Origin: Sweltsa coloradensis
Lineage: Eukaryota; Arthropoda; Insecta; Plecoptera; Chloroperlidae
Direction of reading: 5' to 3'
Length of the DNA: 64,000 nucleotides
NCBI GenBank assembly: GCA_024449915.1
Contig: JAMZAV010000364.1
Location: 336,224 to 400,223 of the forward strand
Shown here: positions 11,618 through 23,229 of the stretch, piece by piece
How positions within the stretch are numbered: the stretch's first letter is position 1
Layout of the letters: every line of letters begins with the position of its first letter
The notes under the pieces: model-generated
What the model saw: only the letters and a program-made list of their open reading frames with translations
Database searches by the model: none
What the model was told of the DNA's origin: nothing
Program-made: the position numbers and the translations under genes

Positions 11618-12106
11618 GTATACGTACTTAGATTAGTTAAGAAGGCACTTCCTGCTGCATGTTCGCTCTGCCCATGTTATTTGTCTAAAAACATACTCTT
11701 ATATAAATATCTGACTGACCAAACAATTAAAGATAATGCGTTATTAATTTACAGTATTATATTTTACACGTGGTTCTTAATTAAGATTTGATCTATGCTT
11801 GAATGCCCTAAAGAGGATGATTTATATAAACAGTTAATTAATTTAAAAATTCCTCAAGCATGCATAAAATATGGTCAAAAATGAATTTTTGTAAAAATCT
11901 TCATGAAAAGTAATTCAAAGGTAATAACTAGAGGCAAGGATTTTTTGCAACGTGTTTATTCACGAAATTGTTTTTTATTGAAAATTTCAAACATTTGTCG
12001 GTGTTTTAGTTCATAACATGACGTCCAGCGTTGAAATTTATTCACGAAATATCGCGAAAAAAGTGTGTTCTTGCGAAATTGGCATATTTTCTCTGGAATC
12101 GCAAAA

Positions 12107-12486
12107 AGAGGATGGGATAGTCGCGAAATTAAAACCACGCGAAATTACAGTTTTTTCGTGATATCTCGAGAACGATGCAAAATATCTTTAAAACTGATTC
12201 TAGACCAAATTGTGGTTTTGTTAGAACAATATAATATAATGCAAGAAAAAATATTGTAACGTGATGGTAATCAAGTTTTTTATTGGAATTTTAATTAATT
12301 AAATGCATATCTTAAATACAAACTGCACCAATTTTATATTTGAAATTTTTTTCTTGCATTATATTGTTCTAACAAAACCACAACGGTCTAAAATCATTTT
12401 TTTTTAGATATTTTGCATCGTTCTCGAGATATCACGAAAAAACTGTAATTTTGCGTGATTTTAATTTCGCGACTATCCCATCCTCC
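12107..12486. repeat. Long inverted repeat with about 95-bp loop
   Basis: Arms of about 140 bp pair: 12107 onward reads AGGATGGGATAGTCGCGAAA and the region ending at 12486 is its inverse. The arms continue through TTTTTTCGTGATATCTCGAG and the motif TTGTTAGAACAATATAATA. The transcript would form a long hairpin. No target duplication was found, and it abuts the next inverted-repeat element directly. Confidence 0.75.
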
Positions 12487-12588
12487 TAAGGCTATTGTAC
12501 GACCTCTGGCCGATAATTTGAAAGTTGAAGAAACATGTCTGGAAAGTTTGCTGAATGAAAGAAGGCCTTTAAAATAACAGAAAAAAAT

Positions 12589-13516
12589 GAGGGATGTGCG
12601 GGTACCCGAAAAACGGGTAATTTTCGGGTAGGTAAAATTACCCGACCTCGGGTCGGGCCGTCAATTCATACCCAAAAAAGTCGGGTCGGGTAGAAGTAAT
12701 AAAGAAACACGCCAATCTGCTCCTTTTAAACCTCCCGCTCACACGCCAAACGAACAGCTGACGTCGGAGCGGACCAATCGCTACGACGTGGGCGCGGCTA
12801 TGCTATGATGCTGTGTCCTTGGCTCTTCCGGCGCTGTCCCCGCTAAAGTAATAGGCCCTACTGACCGTCATTACTCGTCTTCTGGTTATTCAACGCTAAT
12901 AACGGCATAAAGCAAGTTGAATATTACGTACGTAGGCGAATGGTGAAAAAGAAACAACGCTAATAAACATCGTCTAATGCCTAGGCGGCAGGCCTAGAAC
13001 TAGTCCGATCTAGTGCGCATCGTTGCGCGCAGCAGAGCGTTGGGCGGAGTCAGACCGAAAGGCTGGTGCAAACGCGCGATTTCGTCAGATGCGTGGCTGG
13101 TACAAACGCATGATGATGATTTCGTCGGCCGGAAGAGAAAAATACGCGATCGCATCGGTTTTTCTTGGGGTTTTCGTATCGGAAATATTAGAAAACGATC
13201 GTTACGATATTATTTCCGAGAATAACGAACGATTGATGCAGGAAAACGATAATAGCGGGGTTTCACTGTACGAGGCCTAGGCCTAGGCATACTAAAGCAA
13301 AAGTTCATAAGACGCCGATTTGGATGTTCTTCGTGTCAATACAGCCCAGAGTGGCTACCTGCAACCAATGCAAAACCGTTTTGTTTTTTTTGTTTTTTTT
13401 AATGAATTCACAAATAAAAAAAATTTCACTACCCGAGCCCGACCGAGCCCGAGGGTACTTCAATTACCCGAGCCGAGCCCGACCCGAGTTCAAAAACCAC
13501 TACCCGCACATCCCTA
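12589..13516. mobile_element. Non-autonomous hAT element, family A (copy 2)
   Basis: Opposite in orientation to 4028-4993 and nearly identical across the core. Ends are GGGATGTGCGGGTACCCG and the inverse, in an A-run, so the 8-bp duplication (A-rich) is inferred, not exact. The undisturbed partner arm at 14738-14770 acts as an empty site and shows where it entered. The 70- and 85-residue open frames it shares with copy 1 come from common descent and are not evidence of a gene. Confidence 0.85.
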
Positions 13517-13819
13517 AAAAAAATTGTGAATTTTTTTGGGCTGGACATAACCTCACTTTTGGAAATTAGATTTAGATTTTTGGACAAAAGTGTAATGTAC
13601 AAATCTAGTTCAAAATTAAATTTTGAGAATCGGTTTTCTGGACATAGTTTCTAAACACCTTTAGCTGCCTATAACTTGACTACAGCTAAAATAGTTTTCT
13701 GAAAATAACAGTCAATGCACGTTTTTTTTGTCAAACGGTACAAATACGAGTTTTTTCCAGTTTTGTACCATTTGACAAAAAAAATCGTACACCAACTGTT
13801 ATTTTCAGAAAAACTATTT

Positions 13820-14588
13820 TTGGATGAGCGAAGCGAAGACTTCAATTTCACCGACCCCCAAAAAATTTAGCTCCGTTTTTTTTTTTTTGTTTGTTTGTTT
13901 TTTTTTTTTTGTTTTTCCGTCTGTTTGTTCGCTCTCTACCGGGCAAACGGCATATGCGATCTTGATGAAAATTTGACACGACCTTTGTTTTCTCTGAACT
14001 TAGACTTGCCACGTTTTTGGGTACAATCGAAGAAATATTTCTCATGAATATCGTACTTTTACGATTTTTTTCGATTTTTAGTGCGATATTTTCGTGCCAT
14101 TTGGGCCAATTCTGACCAAACGGGTGGGGCTACAACGTTCATATTTCACATGGACATTAAGGTAATGGTGATGTATTGCTTTCTAAAAGAAAAAGTTGAA
14201 AAAGTTAGCCAGAATCGAGAGAAATAAAGCTTTTAATATACGTTTTTTGACTTTATATTTTCGTGCCATTTGGACCAATTCTGACCAAACGGGTGGGGCT
14301 ACAACGTTCATATTATAAGTTACATGGACATTAAGGTTATGGTTATGTAGTACCTTTTGAAAGAAAAAGTGGAAAAATTTAGCCAGAATCCATAGAAATA
14401 AAGCTTTTAATACAAGTTTTTTACGGTAAATAATACCAATTGACAAGAAACAAAAGAAACTTGACAACATTCACCTTCAATGCGTAGGCAGCAAAACAAA
14501 GCACTTGCAAAAGTAAAGATATCCCACGCAAACTAAAACCTTTAAAAAGCTCATCCATCAACGCGGCGGGACTTTAGCGTTTTCCTAG
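13820..14588 (+). mobile_element. Helitron-like short element, family H1 (copy a)
   Basis: Starts TTGGATGAGCGAAGCGAAG and ends GCGTTTTCCTAG, followed by T. The partner GCTCATCCAT precedes the hairpin AACGC...GCGTT. The body has the H1 module CTCTACCGGGCAAACGGCAT near 13934, then two copies of a block containing CAAACGGGTGGGGCTACAAC. It sits close to the centre of the foldback element. Confidence 0.85.
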
Positions 14589-15261
14589 TAGCTATAGTCA
14601 AGTTATAGCTAAATGTGTTAAGAAACTATGTCCAGAAAACCGATTCTCAAAATTTAATTTTGAACTAGATTTGTATATTACACTTTTGTCCAAAAATCTA
14701 AATATAATTTCCAAAAGTGAGGTTATATCCCGCCCAAAAAAATTCACAATTTTTTTTTCTGTTATTTTAAAGGCCTTCTTTCATTCAGCAAACTTTTCAG
14801 ACATGTTTCTTCGACTTTCAAATTATCGGCCAGAGGTGGTACATAGCCTTATAGCAAAATTCAATGATTCAAAAAAAAAATGTCTTGTATTTCATTATTA
14901 ATTAATAATTGTACAAAATATTGACATTGTTGATTTTACTCATTTTGATGCATATTCCGTGTAAGATTCTATTTTTAATAGGCCCTACATATTTTTATTT
15001 CTATTTACCGAAATGTTGTGTTTTTATTTACCGAAATCCACTACTTTAACCCGTTTTTTAACCCAAAATTATCAATTTTGTATGACAAAATTTGAGAATT
15101 TTATTTACCCTAAATTCTTGGCCCTAGTAATAACAATTGAATAGCATAGGCCATAGGAGTCAGATCTGGCTTTTCTTTACAATTCATATCATAGTTTATT
15201 TTAATCTTCTGGCTTCATTAGTTTGTCAATTTAACCTTTTTCTGTGAGCTATAAATAAAAA

Positions 15262-15480
15262 AACATACAAACTCGTATTTAGAGTCGACCCACTCAGTCA
15301 TATAACTGATTTTCAGTGGGGGACAGTAAGCCAAAGCGACCAAGCCAACCCTGTAGGCCCTGACGCAATCGACGAGTTAGCAATAACCAACCTAAGTTTT
15401 TTTTTTTAATAGGAAATGTAGCAATCAGTGGTATGGACAGTGCAAACACCGTTTTGTGCTCAATTCTGGCCAGGATCCCT
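15262..15480 (-). repeat. tRNA-derived SINE, 5'-truncated copy
   Basis: On the minus strand it matches the body and A-rich tail of the full-length copy at 21596-22026, with shared words GCACTGTCCATACCACTGAT and CTGAAAATCAGTTATATAAC. The tRNA-like head is missing. Confidence 0.75.
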
Positions 15481-15887
15481 CTTAACTGTAGTTAAGTTTT
15501 CCTTACCCCGTCCCCGGTCCCGTCATGAATATATCAGGTAGGTCTATACTGAAACTAAAATAAACTTGGGCCTAATTCCTCTAGTGACGGATCTCTGAAG
15601 TGTGTTCATATTAAAACCTTCACATGACAGGTGGTAAATCCAGTAGGCCTAAGGTAATTTTAACACAATCATTGTCATTGACCTGAACATAATATAGGTG
15701 GCAATTTTGAGAATCAAGTAGAAGAAAAAAATTGCTACAATCGTCGTGTAGTTCTAAGCTAGGAACCTTAGCCGCCATTACAAGAAGATGACTGAATGAA
15801 TGGTATTGAAAATCACGAGAAAAAATAGATTCTGAAAATATTTGTTTGCTTCTTTTACACTACATACCGTATGTATGATGTGTGTAT

Positions 15888-15936
15888 GATACATAATATG
15901 TACCCGTATGTAACATACGGGTACATATTATGTATC
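15888..15936. repeat. Perfect 23-bp palindrome
   Basis: Arms 15888-15910 and 15914-15936 are exact reverse complements around TAA. The left arm begins GATACATAATATGTACCC. It could extrude as a cruciform. It is not attached to a recognised element. Confidence 0.9.
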
Positions 15937-16140
15937 CTGTTCTTTATATGTTAACACAGGAGCAGAGGGCAAATTCCCTTAGGAATGGACGTGTACACCT
16001 AGTACCTATCTTCCTTGGTCTGATTTCTTTCAAGTTGGCTGAATGAATGACTTACTAAGAAAGTATACAACAAAAAAGAGCTATTAATTATTTTTGCCTG
16101 GGACAACCTCACGATCAATCATTTAAAACATTATTTACAG

Positions 16141-16905
16141 CAGTGTTCTCCCCAGAATAAAATGTTCACTGGGTATTCCATAAACATTGCCGGGCACGGC
16201 CAAAAATAGTGGGGGTCCGGGGGCTTGCCCCCGAAAAAATTTGAGATACTAGATTTGATTTGGTGAGTTTTAGAGGTTTTTGAAGACCTTTTAAAGTAGC
16301 TTACTTTAGTTGGTATAGTGGTATGAACATTTCAAATTTGATTGAAATCATAGTCTAAGCCTATTTTCTCCTTTGTAATGTAGGCTATGTGAATTACTGT
16401 AGTCCTATTGCTACAATGAGTACATTAGGCCCTTATAAAGGTGATGATGTTATTCTTTTTAAGTGTGTATTATCTAAGATTTGTAGGTTTACAATTACTA
16501 CAACTTGAAACATTGATTGTATTTGTATTTACTTTAAAATTCGTCCTAGCAATCAATAAAATTGGAAAATTGCTAAAATTGTTCACTTGTGTGTGCTCCT
16601 TGTATGCAGTGAATGTTCTTGATCATAGCAATAATTGCCATTTTGCCAACTTATGTGTTTCGTTTAAATGCATTCCTTGTCGGGTTCTATATCAGCGAGA
16701 TTAGTCTCCACGATTTTGTTTACAATCTGCGCTGCAGTTTAGAGATGGGACGTTTAAACGTGAATGGACGGTTAGAGTTTATTAAATTCGCAAATCGTTA
16801 AGTAAAAAAAAAAAAAAAAAAAATTTAATTTTTAATTTTTTTCCGGGCGGCAGGGAATTATCGCCGGGCGCGCCGCCCGGCGGTCCGGGCCTGGGGAGAA
16901 CACTG
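16141..16905. mobile_element. hAT-like element with CAGTGTTCTCCCCAG ends
   Basis: The inverted ends CAGTGTTCTCCCCAG and CTGGGGAGAACACTG are flanked by TTTACAG on both sides (16134-16140 and 16906-16912), seven matching bases. GC-rich subterminal blocks are present (GGGGGTCCGGGGGCTTGCCC, CCGGGCGCGCCGCCCGGCGG). The interior is AT-rich with no transposase. Confidence 0.75.
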
Positions 16906-16930
16906 TTTACAGACTAGTACATACATTACA

Positions 16931-17478
16931 CTAGGAAGCTTCACAAACGCTTTTTCAGGCGCGATGTTGGATGATCGTAATTGGTGCATTGAGCTGCCAT
17001 GTGTTCGAATGCGAAATGAGAAATGACCTCCCCGGTTGACGCGCCCCTGATCCTCATGTTGGCGTCGTAAAAATTAAAACAATATTACCAAGCATGTCTC
17101 GCAGGCCATAGCAATTGGAAAACTAAATCAATTTAAATACCATCTGCATAACACACAAATTTTTCACGAATATATTAATTCTTAAAATTAAGGTTCTGTG
17201 AAAATCATTACAATCTGATAAAGCATGTAGTAAGTCGAAGAAATTTAAAAAAAAATCTTAAAATTGCGATTTTCATAAGAAATAATTTTTCGATTGCGCT
17301 AAAAAACATGGCAGTTCTAAGTTCAGAGATTTCGAAGGCCTCCAGAAAATTTCATCGCAATTGGAGTATCGGTTTAGCCGGAATCGTGTTAACAAACGCA
17401 CAAAAATACAAACGGAGAAAACATTCTGGATTTTTTTCTCCAGTGTAGTAGAATGAAATCTTTGCCACGCTCATCCAA
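16931..17478 (-). mobile_element. Helitron-like short element, family H2 (copy b)
   Basis: On the minus strand it starts TTGGATGAGCG at 17478 after A and ends with the long tail GCGTTTGTGAAGCTTCCTAG at 16931. The H2 module (CGATACTCCAATTGCGATGA) is present near 17350-17385. The unusual 17000-17090 section has no counterpart in the other copies. Confidence 0.8.
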
Positions 17479-17749
17479 TAAAAGTGCCAAATTAAATTTA
17501 GGGATTTGAATTTGTTTGTGTTGTTGCAGCACAGCTCTATTTACATTGCAACCTACCGTATTGGCCCAAATATAGTACATTATTGAATATAATACGGGTT
17601 ACGGGTAATGATTTTCAGAAGAGAAAAACAGGGAAAAATAATGAAACTGACAAATCAAAATAAATCATTTTAAAATGCATTATTATTAGTTATTATAACT
17701 TGTTGATTTGTACCTTAGGAGAGTATTTTTCCGTAATATTGATGTTTAG

Positions 17750-18771
17750 TAGGGTTGTGCGAACCTGGTTTTTTTCACTTCGAACCGAACTCGAACTTTC
17801 AAGTAGGTTGCCCTTCGAACTTCGAACTTGCAAAAAAGTCCGAACTCGAACCTGAAACGAACTCGAACCGAACCTAAAAAAAAAAATTAAAGTTTGCTTT
17901 GACTTTTTCTTTTCGTCGTGTTCCTTTGAATATGCCTCCAAATTCGCACTCTCATTATAATATTCGCGGTCTAGGCATCTCCTATGCTATTTCAGCACAT
18001 TTGAATATTCCGCGCCCTTGAATGGAACTAGTTTTCAGCAGAGCCGATAAAGAAGTTTCCCTAGCTTTTATCGACTCTAGTTCTAGCGATGGCCGACGGA
18101 GCGCGCCACGCGTGCCCTGGGCGAGTTTGACCTTCAAGCTTAGCGTCGTCAAAGCAAAGATGGAAAATTGAAGGAAGATACATAAAATATGCCAAAGTAC
18201 GCCAACTACGATTTTAAAATACGTAAAAAGTGCATTAATGGAATATTCACCGGCATTCTTTCTTCTCGACAGTTGATCGGAAATATTAGTGATATAGACG
18301 CAACGAAACCAATTGGCAATAAAGGATTATTGTTTTCGACGCCGTGTAGGCCTAGCCCTAAGCCTATTCCCGCATCAAAGTCTCCTTTGTTGTTTATCGT
18401 AATAATTTTGAAAGCACGCAGTCTCTAGGGCCAAGGCCTACTTTTTGCCGTCACAGTAGCCTAGGCCTAGGTTGTTATAAGCCTAGGCCCGGACCTCTGA
18501 ACGCAGGCCTAGCCCTTCTGTGATGATGGTTCTTTTCAGTTTTCATATGATTTCATGTGTTTAAAACTCGGTTGGCTGCACTGCACTTCGAATCTCGACA
18601 GCTCGCTGCGCGCGCGCATCGCGGCGACTCGCGTAGTTACGATATCGAGCGGGAAGTTCGAATTTCCCGAACTTTGATATTTTCGAACTCGGAACACTAT
18701 TTTTCAATTTCGAACCCGAACCCAACTTCTCTAAAGTTCGAGTTCGAAATTCGTAAGTTCGCACAACCCTA
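17750..18771. mobile_element. Non-autonomous hAT element, family D
   Basis: Ends are TAGGGTTGTGCGAACCTGG and its inverse (GTTCGCACAACCCTA), flanked by the exact 8-bp duplication ATGTTTAG at 17742-17749 and 18772-18779. Subterminal arrays consist of CGAACTCGAACTTCGAAC-like words. The core 17938-18560 is homologous to the core of family C. The open frames here are shadows of the terminal repeats. Confidence 0.9.
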
Positions 18772-19217
18772 ATGTTTAGGCCTAAGCCAAACAACACGTT
18801 GTCTAAGGCCCTTGGGCCATCAAATTCTAACTCGACACCTTCTCGCGGTTTGGCCCGTGAATAGGGGAGTTTCACTCACTGAAACTAATGGCGAGCTCTG
18901 GGTCGTCGTCGGGGAACCCCTTCCCTTTGACAACTTCCCCGACGGCAACGACAATGACAACACGGACGGATGATGACACAGACGTAGACGACCACGACGT
19001 GGGGGAACCCCTGCCCTCCCCATACGCTTGTGGCTGGTTCTGACCAGCACAGGCTTTGTCCACCCCTTGTTCCCCCGCGTCATCCCTTACGTCCCTCCCT
19101 TCGTCTCGATTAGCCAAGTTGCATAAATATGAGACGTAAAGCAATATCCAACCAATCTAAGGCCCTAGCTAGGCCTACGAGAGTACTGCGACAGCAAAAA
19201 GCAGGCCTAGTTTGCGT

Positions 19218-19866
19218 CAGGGGCGGATCCAGGACCTCTCAAAGGGGGGGGGGGCGACTTAGCTCGCACCACACGGGGGGTCTGCGGGGGGGCCCAGCTT
19301 AGCCCCGCAGGGAAAAATTTTTTGGGGCCCTTTTTTCAAAAACGTGTTTTAATGGCTTTAGAGAGGGTATATTTCAATATATTTTATATGCAGTTGCTCA
19401 CTAAAATAGGCCCTGGAGGAAGGTTAGTCCCTTTATAATCGCTATCGCTCAGGTGTTTCTATACCCTCACATTTTCAAAATCAGTGTTAAAAAAAATGTT
19501 ATTGGATTAGAGTAGTAAAGACTTTAATTTCGCTCCCCTGAGAAAAAAAGCTGAAGTGTTTTTTCTGTCTGCTCGCGCTCTACCGGTCAAATGGCTACTC
19601 TGATCGTGCTGAAATTTTCATGGGACCTTCAAAACCTATGAAGTTTTAGATGTGTTACTATTTTGGGTAAAACCAAAGAAAATAATATCGTGCAACTGTG
19701 AGGAATTGACTAAAAGCAATAAACTTTTTAAAAAAATCGTAATTGCAAGAAAACATTGATATTTCTGGTGGCTGAACATATTCATTATAGAATAAAATTA
19801 AGCTTTTCAAGGATCAAGGGGGGGGGGGCGATCGCCCCTACCGCCCCCCCCCTGGATCCGCCACTG
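19218..19866. mobile_element. hAT element with CAGGGGCGGATCCAG ends
   Basis: Ends are CAGGGGCGGATCCAGG and CCTGGATCCGCCACTG, with the exact 8-bp duplication GTTTGCGT at 19210-19217 and 19867-19874. The ends are followed by runs of G/C. The interior at 19535-19720 resembles the H1 Helitron-like body (CTCGCGCTCTACCGGTCAAA), diverged, so an old piece of that family seems to be carried inside. Confidence 0.9.
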
Positions 19867-19997
19867 GTTTGCGTGCTGACAGCGAATTTTATTATCCAAT
19901 TCCAAAACTTCATAGTTTTTAACTGATTCTTCTTTAGTGACGATTAAAGCTTTCTAATTTATTACCATAAACAATAACAGGACTTGGATGCGATAAC

Positions 19998-20213
19998 CGG
20001 GAGACGTGAATTCACTGCGTCGAAAATAAACATCCTTTATTGTTATATAATGAATAATCAATTCGACTCTAAATAGGGGCAGAGCTAGCCGTGTCCTAGA
20101 CATCGCGGGAGACGTGAATACACTGCGTCGAAAATAAACATCCTTTATTGTTATATAATGAATAATCAATTCGACTCTAAATAGGGGCAGAGCTAGCCGT
20201 GTCCTAGACATCC
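19998..20213. repeat. Two tandem copies of a 108-bp unit
   Basis: Copies 19998-20105 and 20106-20213 differ at only a couple of positions. Each starts CGGGAGACGTGAAT and ends GTGTCCTAGACATC. The near identity implies a recent duplication. Open frames crossing it are repeat by-products. Confidence 0.9.
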
Positions 20214-21104
20214 TAGATCTCAATGGAGAGTGGAGCCTACGAAATTCTTTTGTTTTTGTTTACAAAGTTTGGATTATGTGATCTTAAGCGTGAAAATACA
20301 ATTAGTATAAGATTAAAATGTTATTAAAAAGTTTTGCAATGTTATTATTGTACACAACACATGGACCTAGGTCAAAATTGTGATGCAACATTAATATTTA
20401 ATAGGGCCTAGGCCAAGACCTAAGAATCTTTTAACCATGTCAAAAATGATGTTAATGTTTAGAACTGATTTTCTGTTTACGATTACAAGGTTGAGGTTTG
20501 TGAACATTTTTATTGCAGGTTCGAGGTTTTGGTTTGAAATTTAAAAATCCCAAGTTTGCATAACCCTAGTATCAAGTGACACCCAAAAGTTATTATAATA
20601 AGGCTAATAATTAGGAATTATAGACATCCACTCTCTAGATATTCTTTGGGTCCTAGAATTGAACAAAAAATTAGCACTAGATTATCTTCAAGATTCTTAT
20701 TTTTATTTATTTTCCAGTATCTTTCGGTGTGTTGTAATTGTCAAGTAGGCGGTTTGCAGATGATTGACTGACTACCCTGACTGGTCTGCTTCATTCTTGC
20801 TTCCGTCGACTTACACGGCTAGGGGTGGGAGGGCAAGCCTTGCCACGGAATGGTTGGCTAACATAGATAGAAATTGATTTGCAAGGTTCTAAACTACGAC
20901 AATATAGCCAACAAGTGTTTTAATTTTAAATATTATATTTATATTATATTTTAATTTTTTGCACTTTTATTATGTTTGCTATTTATTCTAAGGCATAACT
21001 AACTAGTCTTATCAATATTCTTATTCTGGTTAAATAGGCTAATCATAGGAAAATAACTCTTTGTTTATCGAAGGGAAAATGAATGTATAGTGTTGCCTCT
21101 TTAG

Positions 21105-21256
21105 ATTTGACCGTGGAACAAGTTTCCGTGTTCGTGAGGAAAGACGTCCAGAAAGTGACCATCGGTCAAAGGTTGATCCTCGCCAGTCTACTCGTGACCG
21201 ATATCAAGAGTCGAAAGGAAGCTTCAGTTCCAGCAAAAGCACCTTTACTTCTAAAG
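21105..21256 (+). CDS. Second visible exon of the R/S-rich protein gene
   Basis: A 152-base exon between TTTAG (ending 21104) and GTATGC (from 21257). It starts with the last base of a split codon and ends one base into a codon, agreeing with both neighbours. It encodes FDRGTSFRVREERRPESDH, then a stretch rich in R, S and K ending SSSKSTFTSK. This is the charged R/E/D/S style of RNA-binding SAFB-type proteins, but the sequence alone does not prove orthology. The exon lies about 10.6 kb from the previous one. Confidence 0.65.
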
Positions 21257-23229
21257 GTATGCTCAATAGTAGTTATGTATTGTATATCTTATGTGAGGGA
21301 TGTTTTCTAATTTCAGGGGCTAATCAAAGTATAAAAGGCTAACAATATTTATTTCCTCCTACCTACTTCTGGGTAAACCAGGACTCTACAGACAAGCTAA
21401 CGTGACAGATTTCGAGTGGTCCAGTATATAAAAAATAGCATTTCAAATTCAAATGCCTAGCTATTCCTACCTGTTTTAAAAGAAAATATGTTCAGGAGTG
21501 AATTTAATTTTTTATTGGATATTTTACATTTGCGTAGGCCTAAACATTAAACAATAATATCCAAAGGGATGTTATACATACACACAAAGTCGCTACCGCG
21601 ATGTACTCTGTGTGGCTCGTTGGTCTTGAGATTAGCGTATCTGCTTCCAATGCAGAAGGTCCAGGGTTCGATTCCCGCCAAAGTCAGAAGTTTTTAACTT
21701 CTGATTTGGACTTAAGTTCATCAGTTCTTGTTTTAGGAGTTTGTAAACGGTGTGTTTGGAGCCGTCCTAGCAACAAAGCACGTAATAAATTCAGAATAGT
21801 TCTGAATCGGCCTTGTTTATTCTGGCGTTGATACGCGGGTGTTCGCACTGTCCATACCACCGATTGCTATATTTCCTATTAAAAATATCGATCTTTGGTT
21901 GGTTATTGCTCACTCGTCGATTGCGTTGGGGCTTACAGGGTTGGCTTGGTCACTTTGATTTACTGTCGCATACTGAAAATCAGTTATATAACTGAGTAGG
22001 TAGACTAAATACAATTAATTTATTTAAGTTGTCTATGCCATGTGTCAAAACATCAAACCGCTTTCAGAAAACACCATGAACCCTACCATCATTTCTGCAA
22101 AAGCAAGGCACTCGGGAGCAAGCTTTCCTTTGTCCCACTTTGCTCACTCTAGTGGCAGCGCTCGTTCGTGATCTGGCCCCATCTGGCAGTGCCACGTATT
22201 AAAACATGTAGATAAAGAGGTTCTCCTTTAGGTGGACTTTTTTTAAATCGATGCTACAAAGAGCTATTTTTTCACTTAAAACTATGGTTTTCTAGTCTTA
22301 TTTCATTTAATATTACATAGAATCTATTATTTCCTACACAGATTTTTAATCGGTTGATATTGATTCAACCTTTATGACATAATTTCAAAATAAAAATATT
22401 AAAAAACTTCATACACAAGCTTTTGAAGTTGGCAAAAAAAAAATAGATGCTACCAAACGCTATAAAAGGACACTTGAAAATGCTATGCGCGTTTCCTATC
22501 TCTAGTTATCATCTATTTGGTCTAGGTTTTATCCTGTACAGACTACGTACAGATATGGACTACTATAGACATTGCCTAGCCTACGGTATTGCACTTCTTA
22601 ACTATGTTATTGTTAAGTTTCTTCTTCCACTTTCACTTCTTTCAGCCTCCATTTTTCATGGGTGCAATTTTAATAATAGCTGCTTTCAATACTCAAACAT
22701 GGCGGCACTTCCTTTGCAAAGTTTTAAACTTCTAGAAAGTACTTGCTGCATTACCAGAATCTTCCTACCGGTACTTTAGAAACTTCCCAACAAGAACTTT
22801 CAAATATCAAGGATAAACATAGAACATTTTTAGTTTGCAATAATGTAGTGCGAGTGAAGTTTAAGTAACAAATTTCCTTGTAAAAATATTGTTCAATATT
22901 TGGGCTAATAATTTGGCAAATTCCAGCTATTTCTGTGACTATTGACCAACTGCTTGAGCTAACATCAGATAGATTGTATGTTACAAATTTTGTTACGGGC
23001 ATTGTTTCTTGTTATGGTTGACAACAGACTCATAATTTTAGGAACTATTGTGTGCATCATTGTAGTATCTGTGTGCTATATGCTAGTAGGTATCTCAACC
23101 CCAGAAAATGTTATTCCTTATGATATCCCTGGTAATGTCTCGTTGCTATTTGTAGTCTCTTAGCACTTTAATTGCCCCTCTTATGCCAGAACCACCACCA
23201 TATTATGACTAATGCTAATTGTGTATTAG
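21257..23229 (+). other. Intron between second and third visible exons
   Basis: It contains a full-length SINE at 21596-22026. The remainder is AT-rich with no exon-like frame bounded by splice sites. Weak open frames at 22447-22779 and 22978-23163 have no domain. Confidence 0.5.
21596..22026 (+). repeat. Full-length tRNA-derived SINE
   Basis: The head 21608-21680 folds like a tRNA: TGGCTCGTTGGTC at the 5' end, an anticodon-like stem CTGC/GCAG around TTCCAAT, and a B box GGTTCGATTCC at 21665-21675. It most resembles tRNA-Pro outside the anticodon. A body of about 330 bp follows and ends in a tail rich in AATTTATTTA. Copies or fragments occur at 15262, 25425, 31285 and 47402. It is a Pol III retroposon, not a working tRNA. 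Confidence 0.8.

Larger units (their letters stand above)
12487..14861. repeat. Near-palindromic foldback element interrupted by two transposons
   Basis: Left arm (12487-12588 plus 13517-13750) and right arm (13760-13819 plus 14589-14861) are inverted copies over roughly 340 bp, sharing CCTCTGGCCGATAATTTGAA, GAATCGGTTTTCTGGACATA and others. The centre lies near 13755. The left arm is split by hAT-A2 and the right arm by a Helitron-like element. Without the two inserts the element would be about 680 bp. Nothing in it codes for protein. Confidence 0.7.
10512..21104 (+). other. Large intron packed with repeats
   Basis: It runs between two phase-compatible exons. It contains hAT elements at 11255, 12589, 16141, 17750 and 19218, two long inverted repeats at 12107-14861, Helitron-like elements, a SINE and a 108-bp tandem duplication, each listed separately. 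The rest (10512-11246, 11626-12106, 14862-15261, 15481-16132, 18780-19209, 20214-21104) shows no exon or repeat that I can name. An old hAT end may lie near 20560 (CATAACCCTA). Confidence 0.5.

Noticed and set aside
18561..19144. Overlapping 87-104 residue frames on the minus strand
   Set aside because: They cross the end of hAT family D and low-complexity GAC/GTC sequence; no splice sites or motifs.
21608..21680. Functional tRNA gene
   Set aside because: The fold is tRNA-like but is joined to a repeated body present elsewhere; acceptor pairing is not maintained. It is a SINE head.
22447..22779. 110-residue open frame
   Set aside because: Hydrophobic but without motif, splice context or codon bias; lies in an intron and is AT-rich.
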